Position numbers and translations under genes: made by a program. From contig JAUHXI010000052.1 of assembly GCA_030426875.1 (NCBI GenBank), positions 1-8,626 of the forward strand: a stretch of 8,626 bases of DNA, read 5' to 3'. The notes beneath the pieces were generated by a model that ran no database searches, was not told where the DNA came from, and saw nothing but the letters and a program-made list of their open reading frames with translations. Numbering within the stretch: the first letter of the stretch is position 1; each line of letters opens with the position of its first letter. Source of the stretch: a bacterium (lineage in GTDB: Bacteria > Patescibacteriota > Gracilibacteria > UM-FILTER-43-11). Shown here one piece after another: positions 6,827-8,626 of this stretch.

Positions 6827-6855
6827 TTGAATTAAACATCCCACTCCTGTAGGAT
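6827..6855 (+). promoter_or_regulatory. Putative uvrB promoter, with AGGA also usable as a ribosome-binding site
   Basis: TTGAAT (6827-6832) and TAGGAT (6850-6855) are 17 bp apart, each four of six to the sigma-70 consensus. Transcription would begin at or next to the uvrB ATG at 6863, giving a nearly leaderless message. Alternatively AGGA at 6851-6854, eight bases before the ATG, is a weak Shine-Dalgarno for a longer transcript. The two readings exclude each other. Confidence 0.3.
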
Positions 6856-6862
6856 AAAATTC

Positions 6863-8608
6863 ATGGACTTTCAACTCGAATCAAAATTCAAACCCACTGG
6901 TGATCAGCCTAAGGCGATCGAAAAATTGGTCAAAGGTATCAAAAAGGGCACCAAGCACCAGACCCTTTTGGGAGTCACTGGTTCAGGGAAGACTTTTACC
7001 ATGGCCAACATCGTCAATCAGATTCAAAAGCCAACCTTGGTGATGGCTCATAATAAAACCTTGGCTGCCCAGCTCTGCTCTGAGTTCCAAGAGTTTTTCC
7101 CCAACAATGCGGTGTCCTACTTCGTCTCTTACTACGACTACTACCAACCCGAAGCCTACCTTCCCGCGACGGATACCTACATCGAAAAAGATTCGTCCAT
7201 CAACGAAGAAATCGACAAGCTTCGCCATGCCGCCACCCACAACCTCCTCACACGGCCTGATGTTTTAATCGTTGCCTCCGTCTCAGCCATTTATGGTTTG
7301 GGCGATGTGTCCATGTATGAAAATTTAGCCATTCCTTTAAAAGTAGGAGATTCCATTAAGCGAGACAAGCTTCTACGAAAACTCACTGACCTTCAGTATT
7401 CTCGTTCTCACCTAGAGTTCAAGCAGGGTATGTTTCACGTACTAGGAGATACGGTCGAAATTTTCCCCCCCAGTTCAGACAATGTGATTCGAGTGGAGTT
7501 TTTTGGGGACGAGATCGACGCCATGCAAGAAGCTGACTCCTTTACAGGAGAGGTGGTGCGAGAATTGAAAGAGACTAAGATTTTCCCTGCCAAACATAAT
7601 GTGACCACTCAAGAAGCGATCAAAGAATCGGTTGAGCAAATCAAAAAGGACCTTGAGGGGCGTTATAGCGAAATGAAAGCGCAAGGCAAAAATCTGGAAG
7701 CTCAGCGTTTGCTGACCCGCACCGAATATGACATCGAAATGATGCTGGAAACTGGCTATTGTTCTGGGATTGAAAATTATGTGCGCTATCTCAATTCTCG
7801 CGAAGCGGGGGAGCAGCCGGCCACTCTCATCGATTATTTTCCCGATGATTTTTTGATGCTCATCGATGAGTCTCACATGACCATTCCTCAAATTGGAGCC
7901 ATGCATAGTGGGAATTTGAACCGAAAAACCACCCTCATCGAACATGGCTTCAGAATGCCGTCTGCCTTGGACAACCGGCCTTTAAAGTTTGAAGAATTTG
8001 AAGACCATATCAGTCGGGCCATTTATATTTCGGCCACGCCTGGCAAATATGAGAAGGCAAAAGTCGACAAAAAAGATGTGGTGGAGCAAATCATTCGCCC
8101 CACTGGCTTGATCGACCCTCCAGTTGAAGTGCGGCCCACCAAACATCAGATTGATGACTTGTTGGAAGAAGTCCGGAAAACCCTTGAAAAAGGAGAGCGA
8201 GTTCTGATCACCACGCTCACTAAAAAGTCAGCCGAAAAATTGAATGACTTTTTAATTGAAGCCGACCTAAAATCAAAATACCTCCATTCAGAAATCGACA
8301 CCCTTGAACGGATCGAGATCCTCCGCGAACTCCGTCTGGGAGACATCGACATCATTGTGGGGATCAACTTGCTCCGAGAAGGACTTGATTTGCCGGAAGT
8401 CTCTCTTGTCGCCATTCTAGATGCGGACAAACAAGGCTTCCTCCGCTCCCGGGATGCTATGATTCAAACCATTGGCCGCGCCGCTCGGAATGCGGAAGAT
8501 CGCCTTCCCCTACGCGCCCGCCAGCGTCTCGTCGGCGCTCTGCTCCGGCGCCCCTTCGACCGGCGGCGGCGGGTCGCCTCGCTGCTTGCGCTCCTTCAGC
8601 AGCCGTAG
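6863..8608 (+). CDS. uvrB: Excinuclease ABC subunit B, native to about residue 546, then chimeric
   Basis: UvrB is the damage-verifying helicase-like subunit of nucleotide excision repair: UvrA2B loads it on DNA and it then recruits UvrC. Landmarks are Walker A GVTGSGKT (37-44), the DNA-clamping beta-hairpin YYDYYQPEAY (90-99), Walker B DESH (335-338), SATP (390-393), GINLLREGLDLPEV (500-513) and the arginine-finger motif QTIGRAARN (535-543). The ATG is right because MDFQLESKFKPTGDQPKAIE is the standard N-terminus. The family is about 660-670 residues long. Here homology ends near R547, where a VI-like beta strand should follow, and the remaining residues (LPLRARQRLV and onward to 581) are Arg/Leu-rich read-through of foreign high-GC DNA. 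The end of helicase domain 2 and the C-terminal UVR motif that contacts UvrC are missing. The intact gene presumably continues in the real genome. Confidence 0.93.
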   Translation: MDFQLESKFKPTGDQPKAIEKLVKGIKKGTKHQTLLGVTGSGKTFTMANIVNQIQKPTLVMAHNKTLAAQLCSEFQEFFPNNAVSYFVSYYDYYQPEAYLPATDTYIEKDSSINEEIDKLRHAATHNLLTRPDVLIVASVSAIYGLGDVSMYENLAIPLKVGDSIKRDKLLRKLTDLQYSRSHLEFKQGMFHVLGDTVEIFPPSSDNVIRVEFFGDEIDAMQEADSFTGEVVRELKETKIFPAKHNVTTQEAIKESVEQIKKDLEGRYSEMKAQGKNLEAQRLLTRTEYDIEMMLETGYCSGIENYVRYLNSREAGEQPATLIDYFPDDFLMLIDESHMTIPQIGAMHSGNLNRKTTLIEHGFRMPSALDNRPLKFEEFEDHISRAIYISATPGKYEKAKVDKKDVVEQIIRPTGLIDPPVEVRPTKHQIDDLLEEVRKTLEKGERVLITTLTKKSAEKLNDFLIEADLKSKYLHSEIDTLERIEILRELRLGDIDIIVGINLLREGLDLPEVSLVAILDADKQGFLRSRDAMIQTIGRAARNAEDRLPLRARQRLVGALLRRPFDRRRRVASLLALLQQP

Positions 8609-8626
8609 GCCGACGAACGCGAACAC
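8500..8626. other. Composition break, probable chimeric contig end
   Basis: Around 8500-8510 three things change together: UvrB similarity stops, GC jumps to about 74 % (87 of 117 bases from 8510) and the best coding frame moves to the minus strand. The junction contains GGAAG, five bases, CTTCC (8494-8508), a short inverted repeat that may have helped mis-joining. A genuine insertion or transfer is possible but less economical, as it would destroy uvrB. Confidence 0.75.
8510..8626 (-). CDS. C-terminal fragment of a protein from a high-GC genome
   Basis: Read on the minus strand from the window edge, 38 codons run to a TAG at 8510-8512. The residues begin VFAFVGLRLLKERKQRG, which looks like the end of a membrane helix followed by a basic cytoplasmic stretch, and continue with a Pro-rich acidic tail ending ETLAGA. 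Thirty-five of the 38 third positions are G or C, the pattern of a high-GC (for example actinobacterial) gene and unlike every other gene here. Family unknown; the fragment is 5'-truncated by the window end. Confidence 0.55.
   Translation of the reverse strand: MFAFVGLRLLKERKQRGDPPPPVEGAPEQSADETLAGA

Noticed and set aside
7475..7945. 156-codon open frame antisense to uvrB
   Set aside because: It lies wholly inside the well-conserved uvrB frame and its translation resembles no protein; a shadow of codon bias.
8504..8608. Novel Arg/Leu-rich C-terminal tail of UvrB
   Set aside because: The DNA codes convincingly on the opposite strand with a different composition, so the tail is read-through of foreign sequence.
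1..8626. Alternative genetic code with TGA read as glycine, as in some candidate phyla
   Set aside because: TGA ends lipoprotein 1 naturally before paralogue 2, and no conserved gene here has an in-frame TGA.

Overview
The window is ordinary bacterial chromosome with an anomalous right-hand end. It uses the standard genetic code (TAA, TAG and TGA all act as stops) and has moderate-to-low GC. Most starts lack a Shine-Dalgarno sequence. A TrmB-like regulator, a short HtpX protease and lipoproteins with no obvious relatives would suit a genome from a candidate phylum (Candidate Phyla Radiation or Peregrinibacteria-like). This placement is a guess from gene style, not from a marker gene. No tRNA, rRNA, CRISPR array or insertion sequence was found.

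Layout: (1) 1-859, plus strand: the 3' part of an unrecognised gene whose reading frame appears broken near 600-635. (2) 856-1626, minus: a TrmB-type winged-helix regulator, converging on gene 1 so that both stop codons share one CTAG. Its 220-bp upstream region holds two similar semi-palindromic elements in opposite orientation, the best operator candidates here. (3) 1847-3754, minus: htpX (M48 membrane zinc protease) followed 6 to 60 bp later, depending on the start chosen, by an inositol-monophosphatase-family phosphatase. They are probably co-transcribed. (4) 3755-3960: a 206-bp divergent promoter region. (5) 3961-6802, plus: two tandem paralogous acidic lipoproteins, each with two copies of the same domain of about 175 residues, giving four copies in a row. 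(6) 6863 onward, plus: uvrB, reading normally through the motif QTIGRAARN.

From about 8500 the sequence changes abruptly. UvrB homology stops, GC rises to about 74 % and the minus strand carries a 38-codon C-terminal coding fragment with almost exclusively G or C at third positions. This is most simply a chimeric contig end joined to DNA from a high-GC organism. The apparent 581-residue UvrB is therefore a true N-terminal part plus about 35 artefactual residues.

The most distinctive biology is the four-copy lipoprotein pair and the regulator with its paired inverted operators. Nothing in the sequence proves that the regulator controls the lipoproteins. However, the divergent region upstream of the lipoproteins shares an exact 12-mer and an 8-mer with the regulator's upstream region.
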